Both the position numbers and the translations under genes were made by a program. Source: Martelella sp. HB161492 (GTDB lineage: Bacteria > Pseudomonadota > Alphaproteobacteria > Rhizobiales > Rhizobiaceae). Taken from it: a stretch of 64,000 nt of DNA. Numbering within the stretch: the stretch's first letter is position 1; every line of letters starts with the position of its first letter. The stretch is from positions 62,001 to 126,000 of the forward strand of contig NZ_JAATVV010000010.1 of NCBI RefSeq assembly GCF_013184775.1. Direction: 5' to 3'. The notes under the pieces are model-generated. The model was not told the origin of the DNA. It searched no databases and saw nothing but the letters and a program-made list of their open reading frames with translations. Below, piece by piece: positions 36,995 through 46,061 of this stretch.

Positions 36995-37645
36995 ATGAAT
37001 TCAGGCATGCTGATGCGGCGCGATGCGCCTTATGAGAAGGGCGCGACAGCCCTGCTTCTGGTCGATATGCAGCGCATCTGGCTGGTGCCGGGGGCCGATC
37101 CGCATCATCCGGATCGCGGGGCGGATCACTATTTCTACCGCATGACGGCAAGCGAAACCGTACCCAATGCCATCGCGCTGGTACAGGCGGCGCGTTTCGC
37201 CGGCGTTGAGGTGCTGCACACCATCATCCAGAGCCTGACGGAGGACGGGCGCGACCGCTCGCTCGATCACAAGCTGACGCCGATCCATATTCCGCCAAGC
37301 CTTGAAGACGGGCTGCCGCTGCCGGACTTGATGCCGGAAGGCGATGAAATCATGCTGCCCAAGACCTCGTCGGGCGTCTTCAATTCGACCAATATCGACT
37401 ACATCCTGAAAAATCTCGGCATCCGTCAGCTGATCATTTTCGGCATCATGACCGATCAGTGCGTCGACATGGCAGTGCGTGATGCGGCCGACCGGGGCTA
37501 TTATGTCACCTGCGTCACCGATGCCTCCATGACCGCGACGCCGGAACGCCAGGCGGCCGGTCTTGCCGCCTTTTCCGGCTATTGCTGGCAGGCCGATACG
37601 AAAACGGTGGTCGAAAGGCTGAATGCGCTTGGCAAGGGGGAGTGA
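36995..37645 (+). CDS. Isochorismatase-like cysteine hydrolase
   Basis: A 216-residue cysteine hydrolase. All three catalytic positions are visible: Asp in LLLVDMQRIW, Lys in MLPKTSSGVFNSTN, and Cys in GIMTDQCVDMAVRDAADRGY. A cis-peptide-type GIMTDQC turn is also present. Members cleave N-carbamoyl compounds, ureidoacrylate, biuret, nicotinamide or isochorismate. In this operon, with a glutamine-synthetase-like ligase and an N-formylglutamate hydrolase, an amide or carbamoyl substrate is more likely than isochorismate. The ATG at 36995 follows GGGGA at workable distance. Confidence 0.88.
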   Translation: MNSGMLMRRDAPYEKGATALLLVDMQRIWLVPGADPHHPDRGADHYFYRMTASETVPNAIALVQAARFAGVEVLHTIIQSLTEDGRDRSLDHKLTPIHIPPSLEDGLPLPDLMPEGDEIMLPKTSSGVFNSTNIDYILKNLGIRQLIIFGIMTDQCVDMAVRDAADRGYYVTCVTDASMTATPERQAAGLAAFSGYCWQADTKTVVERLNALGKGE

Positions 37646-37649
37646 GGTT

Positions 37650-38966
37650 ATGACTTACGAGGCACTGACCGGAATTGTCACCACCGATTTAACCGCCATC
37701 ACCCGCGGGCGCTTCGTCGCCGCCAAGGTGCTGGAAAAGGTGGAGAAAAACGGCGTCGGCTGGCTGCAGGCCAATCTGTCGCTGACACCGTTCGGCACGA
37801 TTGCCGATCCCAATCCCTTCGGCTCCACCGGCGATCTGAAGCTGATGCCGGACATGACGGCGCGGTTCCGGACTGAAAACAGCGGCGCTGAGATCCCCTT
37901 CGACATGATCTGCGGTGATCTGGTGGAGCTTGATGGCTCCCCCTGGGCCTGCTGCTGCCGCACCATCCTGAAACAGGCACTGGCGCTTCTGGAGGCTGAG
38001 ACCGGCTACCGGCTGAAAGTGGCCTTCGAGCATGAATTCCAGCTTCTGGGCGCTGATCTGCCCTTCGGTCATGTGCTTTCCTTTGCCGGTCTCAGGCGCG
38101 CGGGCGGCTTTGCCCCGCAGCTGATGGCGGCGCTCGACGAGGCGGGCGTCGAGCCGGAAGTGGTGATTGCCGAATATGGGCTCGATCAGTTCGAGATCAC
38201 CCATGCCGCCTGTGACGGGCTGGCGGCCGCAGACCGGGCAGTGGCGATCCGCGAGATCACCCGCGAAATAGCGCAGAACAGCGGTTTTCGTGCCAGTTTC
38301 GCGCCCAAAACGGCGCTTTCAGCTGTCGGGAACGGCGTGCATATCCATTTCAGCCTGATCGACCGCGCCGGCTATCCGGCAAGTTTCGATCCCTTCGGAC
38401 CGGCCTGCATGTCAGAGGCGCAGGGGCATTTTGCCGCCGGCATTCTGGCCCATATGCGTGCCCTTGTGGCGCTGACGGCGTCGAGCCCGGCCTCCTTCTT
38501 CCGGCTGAAGCCACACAGCTGGAGCGCGTCCTATACCTGGCTTGGCGACAAGGATCGTGAGGCCTCGCTCAGAGCCTGCCCGGTGTCCACCGCGGGCGGG
38601 CGCAATCCGGCCAAGCAGTTCAATCTGGAATATCGTGCTGCCGATGCCACGGCCAATCCCTATCTGGCGCTTGCCGCACTGGTCCTGGCCGGACTTGAGG
38701 GGTGCAAGAAGCGGCTCGGGCCGCCGCCGGTCTTTTCCGGCGATCCGGCCGCGCTTTCGGATGCAGAACGCGAAGAGGCGGGGCTTTATCGCCTGCCGGA
38801 AAATCTGCCTGATGCGCTTGCGGCCCTTGCTGCCGATCCGGTCGTCTGCGGCTTCTTCGATCCGCTTTTCATCGAAACACTGATCGGCGAGAAGCAGGCT
38901 GAACTGATTGCCTGTGAGGATTTCGATGACGATACCGTCTGCACCCTTTACCGGGATGCCTATTGA
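37650..38966 (+). CDS. Glutamine-synthetase-family ligase
   Basis: A 438-residue GS-fold enzyme. The catalytic C-terminal barrel shows FEHEFQLLG (metal/glutamate site), GVHIHFSL (ATP-site His) and NPAKQFNLEYRAADATANPYLALAALVLAG. The N-terminal beta-grasp domain is divergent from housekeeping GlnA, and the adenylylation-site context is absent. Relatives are gamma-glutamylpolyamine synthetases and other gamma-glutamyl ligases used to activate amines for breakdown. The ATG at 37650 follows GGGGGAGTGAGG, 4 bases after the hydrolase stop. The stop TGA overlaps the next ATG. Confidence 0.88.
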   Translation: MTYEALTGIVTTDLTAITRGRFVAAKVLEKVEKNGVGWLQANLSLTPFGTIADPNPFGSTGDLKLMPDMTARFRTENSGAEIPFDMICGDLVELDGSPWACCCRTILKQALALLEAETGYRLKVAFEHEFQLLGADLPFGHVLSFAGLRRAGGFAPQLMAALDEAGVEPEVVIAEYGLDQFEITHAACDGLAAADRAVAIREITREIAQNSGFRASFAPKTALSAVGNGVHIHFSLIDRAGYPASFDPFGPACMSEAQGHFAAGILAHMRALVALTASSPASFFRLKPHSWSASYTWLGDKDREASLRACPVSTAGGRNPAKQFNLEYRAADATANPYLALAALVLAGLEGCKKRLGPPPVFSGDPAALSDAEREEAGLYRLPENLPDALAALAADPVVCGFFDPLFIETLIGEKQAELIACEDFDDDTVCTLYRDAY

Positions 38967-39712
38967 TGGGCGAAAGGGTGCAGGACTGGCCGGCGCCGGT
39001 CGAGATTGTCAATGCCGGTGGCGCATCGGAATTCGTGCTGATCTGCGAGCATGCATCGCGCTTCATTCCGGCGGAATATGCCGGGCTTGGCCTGCCGGAA
39101 ACCGAACTTTGCCGCCATATTGCCTGGGATATCGGCGCGGCTGACGTCTGTCGCGCACTGGCGGCGGCACTCGATGCCCCGGCCTTTCTCGGCACGGTTT
39201 CACGGCTGGTGCTCGATCTCAATCGCCCCAAGGGCGCTCAAAGCATGATGCCGGAGCGCTCCGAGGCGACCGATATTCCCGGCAATCGTGATCTGAGCGC
39301 CGCAGCGATCGACAGACGCATGCAGCGGATCTTCGATCCGTTTCACGCAACCATCGCCGATTGTCTCGACAGCCGCCAGGACGCAGGCCGGAAGACCCGG
39401 ATCGTCACCATCCATTCCTTCACGCCGGTCTTTCTCGGTGTTGCCCGGCCCTGGCATGCCGGCGTGCTTTATGGCGCGGCTTCAGGCTTCGGCGCGGCTT
39501 TGCTGTCGGCGCTTGGCGCGGATCAAAGCCTCGTGCTCGGCGCCAATGTGCCCTATTCGATCGATCGGGAAAGCGACTATGCCGTGCCGGTGCATGGCGA
39601 TGATCGCGGTCTTGATGCCGTCCTGGTCGAACTCAGGCAGGATCTGGTGGCAGAGCCTGCAGGCGTCGCGCTCTGGGCCGAGCGGTTGGCAAAGGCGCTG
39701 GTGCGGATCTGA
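38966..39712 (+). CDS. N-formylglutamate amidohydrolase family protein
   Basis: A 248-residue zinc amidohydrolase of the HutG type. Signature parts are LICEHASRFIPAEYAGLGL, the LVLDLNRPKGAQSMMP region and VTIHSFTPVF, which supplies a metal His. The family hydrolyses N-formyl-L-glutamate or related N-acyl acids; here it may release a product of the preceding ligase instead of acting in histidine breakdown, since no other hut genes are present. It starts inside the ligase stop (TGATG), so the genes are coupled. It converges with eutC, leaving a 3-base gap. Confidence 0.88.
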   Translation: MGERVQDWPAPVEIVNAGGASEFVLICEHASRFIPAEYAGLGLPETELCRHIAWDIGAADVCRALAAALDAPAFLGTVSRLVLDLNRPKGAQSMMPERSEATDIPGNRDLSAAAIDRRMQRIFDPFHATIADCLDSRQDAGRKTRIVTIHSFTPVFLGVARPWHAGVLYGAASGFGAALLSALGADQSLVLGANVPYSIDRESDYAVPVHGDDRGLDAVLVELRQDLVAEPAGVALWAERLAKALVRI

Positions 39713-39715
39713 GCC

Positions 39716-40501
39716 TCAGTCTTCCGGCAGCATCGTGCCGGTCTCTTCCTTCAGATTGACGCCGGTCAGCCCGCGGCGCAGGCCCTCGCGGGTGAGCCAG
39801 AAGGCCTTTTCGGCGGCAAGCGGCGGCTTCAGCCCGCCGGCGCGGATATTGGAGATGCAGTTGCGCTCCGCATCTGAGCGGCCAACCTTCGGTGCGAAGG
39901 TCAGATAGGCGCCGAGACTGTCGACCGAGGAAAGTCCCGGCCGCTCCCCGATCGCCATGATCACCATGCGGGCTTTCAGGATTTCACCGATCTCGTCGCC
40001 GAGCGCCACCCGGCCGTTTTCAACAATCGCCACCGGTCCGACAGAGAGTTTTATCGTCTTCAGCATCGGCAGGAGATGGCTGACGAAACCCAGCGCATTG
40101 GCGGCAATGGCGGTGGTCGAAAGCCCGTCGGCAATCACCAGCGCGATGTCGCACGGTTCTGCGCCAAGCGCTGCAATGGCCTCTGCCGAGCCTCTGGAAA
40201 GCCGCCGCCCGAGATCGGGGCGGGCCAGATAGGTGGCGCGGTCGGGCACCCGGCTCGTTGCACGGATGGTCGCAAGGCCGAGCGCCTGAAGGCCCTGTTC
40301 CAGCGGTTCGGGATCAAAGGGCGTGTGCACGGCATCGCGGGCGCGGGCATGCGACAGGGCAAAGGACAGCACTTCTTGCGTCGGCAGCGATGATCCCGCC
40401 CGGCCAATGGCGATGCGGGCATCGGTGAAGCGTTTCAACCCCTCCCAGGGATCGTGGATGTGGCCGCTCCTGGCCCCGTCTCTGGCAGAATTGTCATTCA
40501 T
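39716..40501 (-). CDS. eutC: Ethanolamine ammonia-lyase small subunit
   Basis: A 261-residue B12-binding small subunit of ethanolamine ammonia-lyase. The family blocks DPWEGLKRFTDARIAIGRAGSSLPT and CDIALVIADGLSTTAIAANAL are present, as is the C-terminal ERNCISNIRAGGLKPPLAA segment. With EutB it turns ethanolamine into acetaldehyde and ammonia. Its ATG overlaps the eutB stop. No eut microcompartment shell genes are in the window, so this is the simple, shell-free type found in many soil proteobacteria. Confidence 0.95.
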   Translation of the reverse strand: MNDNSARDGARSGHIHDPWEGLKRFTDARIAIGRAGSSLPTQEVLSFALSHARARDAVHTPFDPEPLEQGLQALGLATIRATSRVPDRATYLARPDLGRRLSRGSAEAIAALGAEPCDIALVIADGLSTTAIAANALGFVSHLLPMLKTIKLSVGPVAIVENGRVALGDEIGEILKARMVIMAIGERPGLSSVDSLGAYLTFAPKVGRSDAERNCISNIRAGGLKPPLAAEKAFWLTREGLRRGLTGVNLKEETGTMLPED

Positions 40502-41874
40502 GAGGCGATCCTCAACAGGCTCTGGCTGGTGTCCTGCGGCAGAAGCTGGCCGGCCGTGTCGGTGACCTTTACCTTTTCCAGCCAGGCTTCGAATTCCGGC
40601 GCCCGTTTCAGCCCGAGCACCTGGCGCAGGTAGAGCTGGTCGTGGAAGGAGGTCGACTGATAGTTCAGCATCACGTCGTCAGAGCCGGGAATGCCCATGA
40701 TGAAACTGACGCCGGCGGTGCCCAGCAATGTCAGCAACGTATCCATATCGTCCTGATCGGCCTCGGCATGATTGGTGTAGCAGATGTCGCAGCCCATCGG
40801 CACGCCCATCAGCTTGCCGCAGAAATGATCCTCCAGCCCGGCGCGGATGATCTGCTTTCCATCATAGAGATATTCCGGGCCGATAAAGCCGACCACGGTG
40901 TTGACGAGCAGCGGCGAAAAGGCCCGCGCCACGCCATAGGCGCGCGCTTCCAGCGTCTGCTGGTCGCAGCCGAAGAAGGCGTCCGCCGAAAGGGCCGAGC
41001 CCTGGCCGGTCTCGAAATACATCACATTCTCGCCGACCGTGCCGCGCTTCAGCGACAGCCCTGCCTCATGGCCCTCGCGCAGCATGTCGAGCGATATGCC
41101 GAAGGAGCTGTTGGCTTTCTCGGTACCGGCGATCGACTGGAAGACCAGATCGACCGGCAGGCCGCGATTGGCCATTTCGATTGAGGTGGTCACATGGGTC
41201 AGCACGCAGGATTGCGTCGGGATCTCGTAGCGGGCGATGATCTCGGCCAGCATCTCGACGAGATCGGACAGCACGGCGACATTGTCGGAGGCCGGATTGA
41301 TGCCGATCACCGCATCGCCGCAACCATAAAGCAGCCCGTCGACAATCGATGCGGCGATGCCCATGCGATCGTCGGAGGGGTGGTTCGGCTGCAGCCGCAC
41401 GGCCATGCGGCCGGGAAGGCCGATCGTGTTGCGAAACGCCGTCACCACCCGGCATTTCTGCGCCGCCAGGATCAGATCCTGATTGCGCATCAGCTTGGAA
41501 ACGGCGGCGGCCATTTCCGGCGTGATCCCGGGGGCGATACGGGACAGCACGGTGCTGTCGGTCGTATCCGACAAAAGGAAATCACGAAAATCGCCGACGG
41601 TCAGGTGCGCGATCTCGGCAAAGGCGTGCTGATCATGGCTGTCGATGATCAGCCGCGTCACCTCGTCGTCTTCGTAGGGGATCAGCGCCTCATTGAGGAA
41701 GGTCGAAAGCGGCAGTTCGGCGAGCGCCATGCGTGCCGCGACGCTTTCTTCGGCACTGTCGGCGGCGACGCCTGCCAGCCGGTCACCGGAGCGCAGCGGC
41801 GTTGCCTTTGCCATCAATGTCTTCAGGTCGGCAAAACGCCACAGCGTGCCGCCCGCCATCATCGCATAGGTCAT
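40498..41874 (-). CDS. eutB: Ethanolamine ammonia-lyase large subunit
   Basis: A 458-residue TIM-barrel subunit holding the substrate site. The N-terminus FADLKTLMAKATPLRSGDRLAG and the blocks GIAASIVDGLLYGCGDAVIGINPASDN and FGISLDMLREGHEA are diagnostic. Length is normal. It lies 98 bases after the oppF-like ATPase gene in the same direction, with only a weak 4-bp stem between, so eutBC may be read from the transporter operon or have its own promoter. No EutA reactivase or EutP/EutQ gene is nearby. Confidence 0.95.
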   Translation of the reverse strand: MTYAMMAGGTLWRFADLKTLMAKATPLRSGDRLAGVAADSAEESVAARMALAELPLSTFLNEALIPYEDDEVTRLIIDSHDQHAFAEIAHLTVGDFRDFLLSDTTDSTVLSRIAPGITPEMAAAVSKLMRNQDLILAAQKCRVVTAFRNTIGLPGRMAVRLQPNHPSDDRMGIAASIVDGLLYGCGDAVIGINPASDNVAVLSDLVEMLAEIIARYEIPTQSCVLTHVTTSIEMANRGLPVDLVFQSIAGTEKANSSFGISLDMLREGHEAGLSLKRGTVGENVMYFETGQGSALSADAFFGCDQQTLEARAYGVARAFSPLLVNTVVGFIGPEYLYDGKQIIRAGLEDHFCGKLMGVPMGCDICYTNHAEADQDDMDTLLTLLGTAGVSFIMGIPGSDDVMLNYQSTSFHDQLYLRQVLGLKRAPEFEAWLEKVKVTDTAGQLLPQDTSQSLLRIAS

Positions 41875-41972
41875 GTCTCACCAGATCGCGGCCCTTCGGA
41901 CCGTCCGTCCCCTTGTCTTATCGGGGAATTAATGCAGATTTTGCGGTGCGAAGGAAGAAGCCGTGACGAATT

Positions 41973-42956
41973 TTACGATCCTGCCGCCTCCAGCGGAAAA
42001 TGACAGGCAACGGCCCGGCCATCGGCGCGTTTTGCCAGCTCTGGCCGCTCGGTGCGGCAGCGCTCGGTCGCCAGCGGACAGCGGGTGGAAAAGACGCAGC
42101 CCTTCGGCGGGTTCATCGGGCTTGGAATTTCGCCGGTGAGCAGGATCCGCCTGCGCCTGCCGCGGTTCTCCGGCTGCGGGATCGCCGAGAGCAGGGCCTG
42201 CGTATAGGGGTGCAGCGGCGCGGCATAAAGCGCGTCTGTCTGACCCGTTTCCATCAGCGTGCCGAGATACATCACCGCGACCCGGGTCGAGACCTGGCGG
42301 ACGACGGCGAGATCGTGGGCAATGAAGACATAGGTCAGGCCGAGTTTCTCGCGCAGTTCGGTGAAAAGATTGACGATCTGCGCCTGGACAGAGACATCGA
42401 GGGCCGAGACCGGCTCATCGGCAACGATCAGCTCCGGCTCCACGGCGAGTGCTCTTGCAATGCCGATCCTCTGGCGCTGGCCGCCGGAAAATTCATGCGG
42501 GTAGCGATCGAGATATTCCGGGCGCAGGCCGACCAGATCCATCAGCTCGTCCAGCCATTCATTGACCGCCCTGCCGCGGCGCAGTCCGTGCACCCGGACG
42601 GCATCGCCGACAATATCACGCACCCGGCGTTTCGGATTGAGCGAGGCGGAGGGATCCTGAAAGATCATCTGCATGCGCCGCCGCACCGGCAACAGCCCGC
42701 GCTCGCCGGTTCTGGTGATATCGGTACCGTCAAATTCGAGCCGGCCCGCCGTCGGCTCGTAAAGCCGGGTGAGGCAGCGGCCGAAGGTGGATTTGCCCGA
42801 GCCGGATTCGCCGACAAGGCCGAGTGTTTCGCCCTTCATCACATCGAGGCTGACGCCCTCAACGGCGTGAACAATGCGGCCTGAGCCGGGGCGGATCGTC
42901 TTGCCGACGGTGAAATGCTTGGTCAGACCGACGGCGGAAAGCAGTGGTTTTTCCAT
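41973..42956 (-). CDS. Peptide-type ABC transporter ATPase (OppF/DppF-like)
   Basis: A 327-residue ATPase. Walker A is GESGSGKST (about 50-58), the signature is [16 protein letters not shown] and Walker B is [12 protein letters not shown]. The C-terminal oligopeptide-transporter domain has [15 protein letters not shown], which carries Cys residues that can bind an Fe-S cluster in relatives. It is the second ATPase of the importer encoded just upstream and ends the transporter part of the operon. Confidence 0.93.
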   Translation of the reverse strand: MEKPLLSAVGLTKHFTVGKTIRPGSGRIVHAVEGVSLDVMKGETLGLVGESGSGKSTFGRCLTRLYEPTAGRLEFDGTDITRTGERGLLPVRRRMQMIFQDPSASLNPKRRVRDIVGDAVRVHGLRRGRAVNEWLDELMDLVGLRPEYLDRYPHEFSGGQRQRIGIARALAVEPELIVADEPVSALDVSVQAQIVNLFTELREKLGLTYVFIAHDLAVVRQVSTRVAVMYLGTLMETGQTDALYAAPLHPYTQALLSAIPQPENRGRRRRILLTGEIPSPMNPPKGCVFSTRCPLATERCRTERPELAKRADGRAVACHFPLEAAGS

Positions 42957-42959
42957 GGA

Positions 42960-43979
42960 TTATGCCTCCGCCATCCGGTTGGACCAGGCAATGCGCATGG
43001 CGTCTGTTTCCTTGTCGTCAAGCACGCAAAGCGCGCTGTGGTCATTGTCGCGGCGGATCGGCGGGCGGGCGGCGCATTCCTGACGCGCATGGGGACAGCG
43101 CGGAGCAAAGCCACAGCCGGCGGGAATGTTTTCCGGCGTTGGCGGCATGCCGGGAATGGCGGAAAGCCGGGCGAGTTTCGGTCCCGTCAACGGCGGTATC
43201 GAGGACAGGAGGCCGACCGTATAGGGATGCATCGGTCGTTCGAACACGTCTTCCGTCGTGCCCTTTTCGACCATGCGCCCGGCATACATGACATGAACCC
43301 GGTCCGCGACTTCCGCCACGACCCCCATGTCATGGGTAATGAGGATGATCGCCGATCCGAATTCATCGCGCAGCCGCAAAAGCAGGTCCAGCACCTGTGC
43401 CTGCACGGTGACATCGAGGGCCGTTGTCGGTTCGTCGGCGACCAGAAGGGCGGGGCGGCAGGCAAGCGCCATGGCGATCATCGCACGCTGGCGCATGCCG
43501 CCGGAAAGCTGGTGCGGATAGCGGTCGACGGCCTCGTCAGGATTTGGCAGGCCAACGGCGGCGAGAAGCTCGACGGCGCGTGCTCTTGCGGCTTTCTTCG
43601 AGACGTTTTCATGGGCGCGGATCGCTTCGGCGATCTGCCAGCCGATGGTGTAGACCGGCGTCATCGCCGTCATCGGATCCTGCGAGATCAGCCCGATCCC
43701 CGCGCCGCGAATGCGCCGCAGCTCCCGGTCCGGCATTTCGAGGATATGCTTGCCGCGAAACGAGACCGCGCCTTCGACAAAGGAGGTCTTGCGGTCGTTG
43801 AGGCCCAGAAGCGACATCAGCGTCACGGATTTGCCCGATCCGCTCTCGCCGACGATCGACAGGATCTCGCCCTTGGATACGCTGAAGGAGACATCATCGA
43901 TCGCCTTCACCCGGCCGCGGTCGGTGGCAAAGGAAACGGAAAGGCCCTGAACATCGAGAAGTGGTGTTGTGTCGCTCAT
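42960..43979 (-). CDS. Peptide-type ABC transporter ATPase (OppD/DppD-like)
   Basis: A 339-residue ATPase. Walker A is GESGSGKSV (about 41-49), the signature is [16 protein letters not shown] and Walker B is [12 protein letters not shown]. The C-terminal domain with [20 protein letters not shown] is typical of OppD. It starts exactly at the end of the permease gene (shared base at 43979) and is followed 3 bases later by the OppF-like gene, so the two ATPases form the heterodimer of this importer. Confidence 0.93.
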   Translation of the reverse strand: MSDTTPLLDVQGLSVSFATDRGRVKAIDDVSFSVSKGEILSIVGESGSGKSVTLMSLLGLNDRKTSFVEGAVSFRGKHILEMPDRELRRIRGAGIGLISQDPMTAMTPVYTIGWQIAEAIRAHENVSKKAARARAVELLAAVGLPNPDEAVDRYPHQLSGGMRQRAMIAMALACRPALLVADEPTTALDVTVQAQVLDLLLRLRDEFGSAIILITHDMGVVAEVADRVHVMYAGRMVEKGTTEDVFERPMHPYTVGLLSSIPPLTGPKLARLSAIPGMPPTPENIPAGCGFAPRCPHARQECAARPPIRRDNDHSALCVLDDKETDAMRIAWSNRMAEA

Positions 43980-44950
43980 CAGCGGCCCCTCACACGCGGG
44001 TCGATCACGACATAGAGTATGTCGACAATGGCGTTGGTGACGACGACGAAGAAAGACGCGTACATCACGGTGGCGAGGATCATCGGCAGGTCGAGATTGA
44101 GCATGGCCTGATAGGTGAGGCGGCCAACACCATTGAGCCCGAAGACCACTTCGGTGAGTAGCGCCGCTCCGCCGACCAGCACGCCGAAATCAAGCCCGAA
44201 CATGGTGACGAAGGGGATCATCGACATGCGCAGCGCATGGCGCAGCATCACGCGGGAGGGGGCAAGCCCCTTGGCGCGGGCAGTGCGGATATAATCCTCC
44301 TGATAAGCCTCGACCAGATTGGCGCGCAGCACCCGACCGTAAATGCCGATATAGAGCGCCGCCAGCGTGAACCACGGGATCACCAGTGTCTTGAACCAGA
44401 GGAAGGGGCCATCGAAGAAGGGCTTGTAGCCGAGGCCCGGCACCCAGGAGAACAGCCAGGTATCATGGAACCGGCTCTGCGAGACGAGGTTCATGATTTC
44501 GCCGAACCAGAAGACCGGCATGGACACGCCGATCAGCGCCAGCACCATCAGCCCCTTGTCGATCACCGTGTCGCGGGTGAGCGCCGCCAGCACGCCGACA
44601 ATGATGGAGCCGATGACCCACAGGACGGCAGCACCGAAGACAAGGGACAGGGTAATCGGCGCCGCATTCATCACCTGCGGCACGACCTTGAGGCCGCGAT
44701 TGACGAAGGAGGTCAGGTCCTGGGTGACGAACAGCTTCTTCATCATGATCACGTACTGGACCGGCAGCGGCTTGTCGAAGCCGAAATCGGCGCGGATTGC
44801 CTGCACGGTTTCCTGAGCCGCATTGCGCCCGGCGATACGCGCTGCCGGGTCGGAACCCGGCGTGGCGAAGAAGATCAGGAACACCAGAACGGAAATGCCG
44901 AACAGGACAAAGACCATCTGGGCAAGGCGCTGGAGAATGGCAAGGATCAT
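43979..44950 (-). CDS. Peptide-type ABC transporter permease (OppB/DppB-like)
   Basis: A 323-residue inner-membrane permease. The N-terminus LQRLAQMVFVLFGISVLVFLIFFATPGSDPAARIAG is characteristic of DppB/OppB. About six membrane helices follow, with the EAA loop in DYIRTARAKGLAPSRVMLRHALR. It lies 12 bases after the second permease gene in the operon. Confidence 0.93.
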   Translation of the reverse strand: MILAILQRLAQMVFVLFGISVLVFLIFFATPGSDPAARIAGRNAAQETVQAIRADFGFDKPLPVQYVIMMKKLFVTQDLTSFVNRGLKVVPQVMNAAPITLSLVFGAAVLWVIGSIIVGVLAALTRDTVIDKGLMVLALIGVSMPVFWFGEIMNLVSQSRFHDTWLFSWVPGLGYKPFFDGPFLWFKTLVIPWFTLAALYIGIYGRVLRANLVEAYQEDYIRTARAKGLAPSRVMLRHALRMSMIPFVTMFGLDFGVLVGGAALLTEVVFGLNGVGRLTYQAMLNLDLPMILATVMYASFFVVVTNAIVDILYVVIDPRVRGR

Positions 44951-44962
44951 CTCTTTTCTCCC

Positions 44963-45991
44963 TCAGCGCAGCTTGGTGCGCGGATCAAGCGCATCACGCA
45001 CGGCATCGCCCAGAACGTTGAGCGCGAGCACTGTCAGCACGATCGAAATGCCCGGTGCCAGTGACACCATCGGCCGCGTGTAGAGCAGCGACTGGCCGTC
45101 CTGAATGATCGTGCCCCAGCTGGCATCGGGGGCCTGCACGCCGATCGAAAGGAAGGAGAGCGCGCTTTCGGTGACGATATTGAGCGCCATCATGATCGGG
45201 ATATAGACGATCAGCGTTGTCGTCACATTGGGCAGGATATCCTTGATCAGAATGCGCCAGCGCGGAATGCCAAGTCCGCGCGCGGCGAGCACGAATTCGC
45301 TTTCGCGCATCGCCATCACCCGGCCGCGCACCGGACGGGCGATATAGGGCACATAGATGATGCCGATAATGCCGATCGGCAGGATCAGGCTGCCGGAGGT
45401 AATCTCGAAGGGGCCGATGGCAAAGCCCTGCGAGAGCAGCACGATCGAGAGCGAAATGGCGAGAAGATAGACCGGAAAGGCCCATAAGACATCGAGAATG
45501 CGCGACAGGACCATATCGACCCAGCCGCCGAAAAAGCCCGCCGTCACGCCAATCGCGGCGGCGAGCACCAGACAGATCAGCGTTGCGGCAGAGGAGATCA
45601 GCAGCGAATTGCGCCCGCCATAGAGAAGGCGCGCGGCAACGTCGCGGCCTTGCGTATCCGCGCCGAGCATATACTGGCCCTGCCATGTCGGTCCGATCGG
45701 CGTGACACCGAGACCCAGCCCGGTGGTCGAGGCCTGCATGACCTTTTCCTTCTTGCCGTCAAGCGTGATCGAGCCGTTGAGATTGGACCGGAACGGATCG
45801 GTCTGAGCGACATAGCGTGCATAAAGCGGCGCGGCGAGGCAGGCCGCGACAATGGCCACGAGCACGACAAAGGAGGCAATCGCCGCCCGGTCGCTGAGCA
45901 GGATGGTCCAGGCGCGGCGAAACGGGCTCTGACCGGCGCGCGGTGCTGCGTCGGGCTCGCCTTCGGGCTGAACGGCAAGGGCTTCGGACAT
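44963..45991 (-). CDS. Peptide-type ABC transporter permease (OppC/DppC-like)
   Basis: A 342-residue permease with a cytoplasmic N-terminus, a first helix (AAIASFVVLVAIVAACLAAPLY) and five more helices. The EAA loop is EFVLAARGLGIPRWRILIKDILPN. The periplasmic insert after helix 1 (about 60-110) is larger than in E. coli DppC. Starts at 46006 (ATG) or 46012 (TTG) are possible; 45991 is preferred for its GGAAG ribosome site. It follows the binding-protein gene after an intergenic hairpin. Confidence 0.92.
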   Translation of the reverse strand: MSEALAVQPEGEPDAAPRAGQSPFRRAWTILLSDRAAIASFVVLVAIVAACLAAPLYARYVAQTDPFRSNLNGSITLDGKKEKVMQASTTGLGLGVTPIGPTWQGQYMLGADTQGRDVAARLLYGGRNSLLISSAATLICLVLAAAIGVTAGFFGGWVDMVLSRILDVLWAFPVYLLAISLSIVLLSQGFAIGPFEITSGSLILPIGIIGIIYVPYIARPVRGRVMAMRESEFVLAARGLGIPRWRILIKDILPNVTTTLIVYIPIMMALNIVTESALSFLSIGVQAPDASWGTIIQDGQSLLYTRPMVSLAPGISIVLTVLALNVLGDAVRDALDPRTKLR

Positions 45992-46021
45992 TCCGTCTTC
46001 CGTCATCTTCAAGGGAAAGGA

Positions 46022-46047
46022 GCAGGCGCCGGAAAACCGGCACCTGC
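46022..46047 (-). other. Intergenic hairpin after the peptide-binding-protein gene
   Basis: GCAGGCGCCGG and CCGGCACCTGC pair over 11 positions with one mismatch and an AAAA loop. There is no T-run. It should stabilise the binding-protein message relative to the downstream permease genes. Confidence 0.6.
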
Positions 46048-46061
46048 CGTGTCGGATCGGG

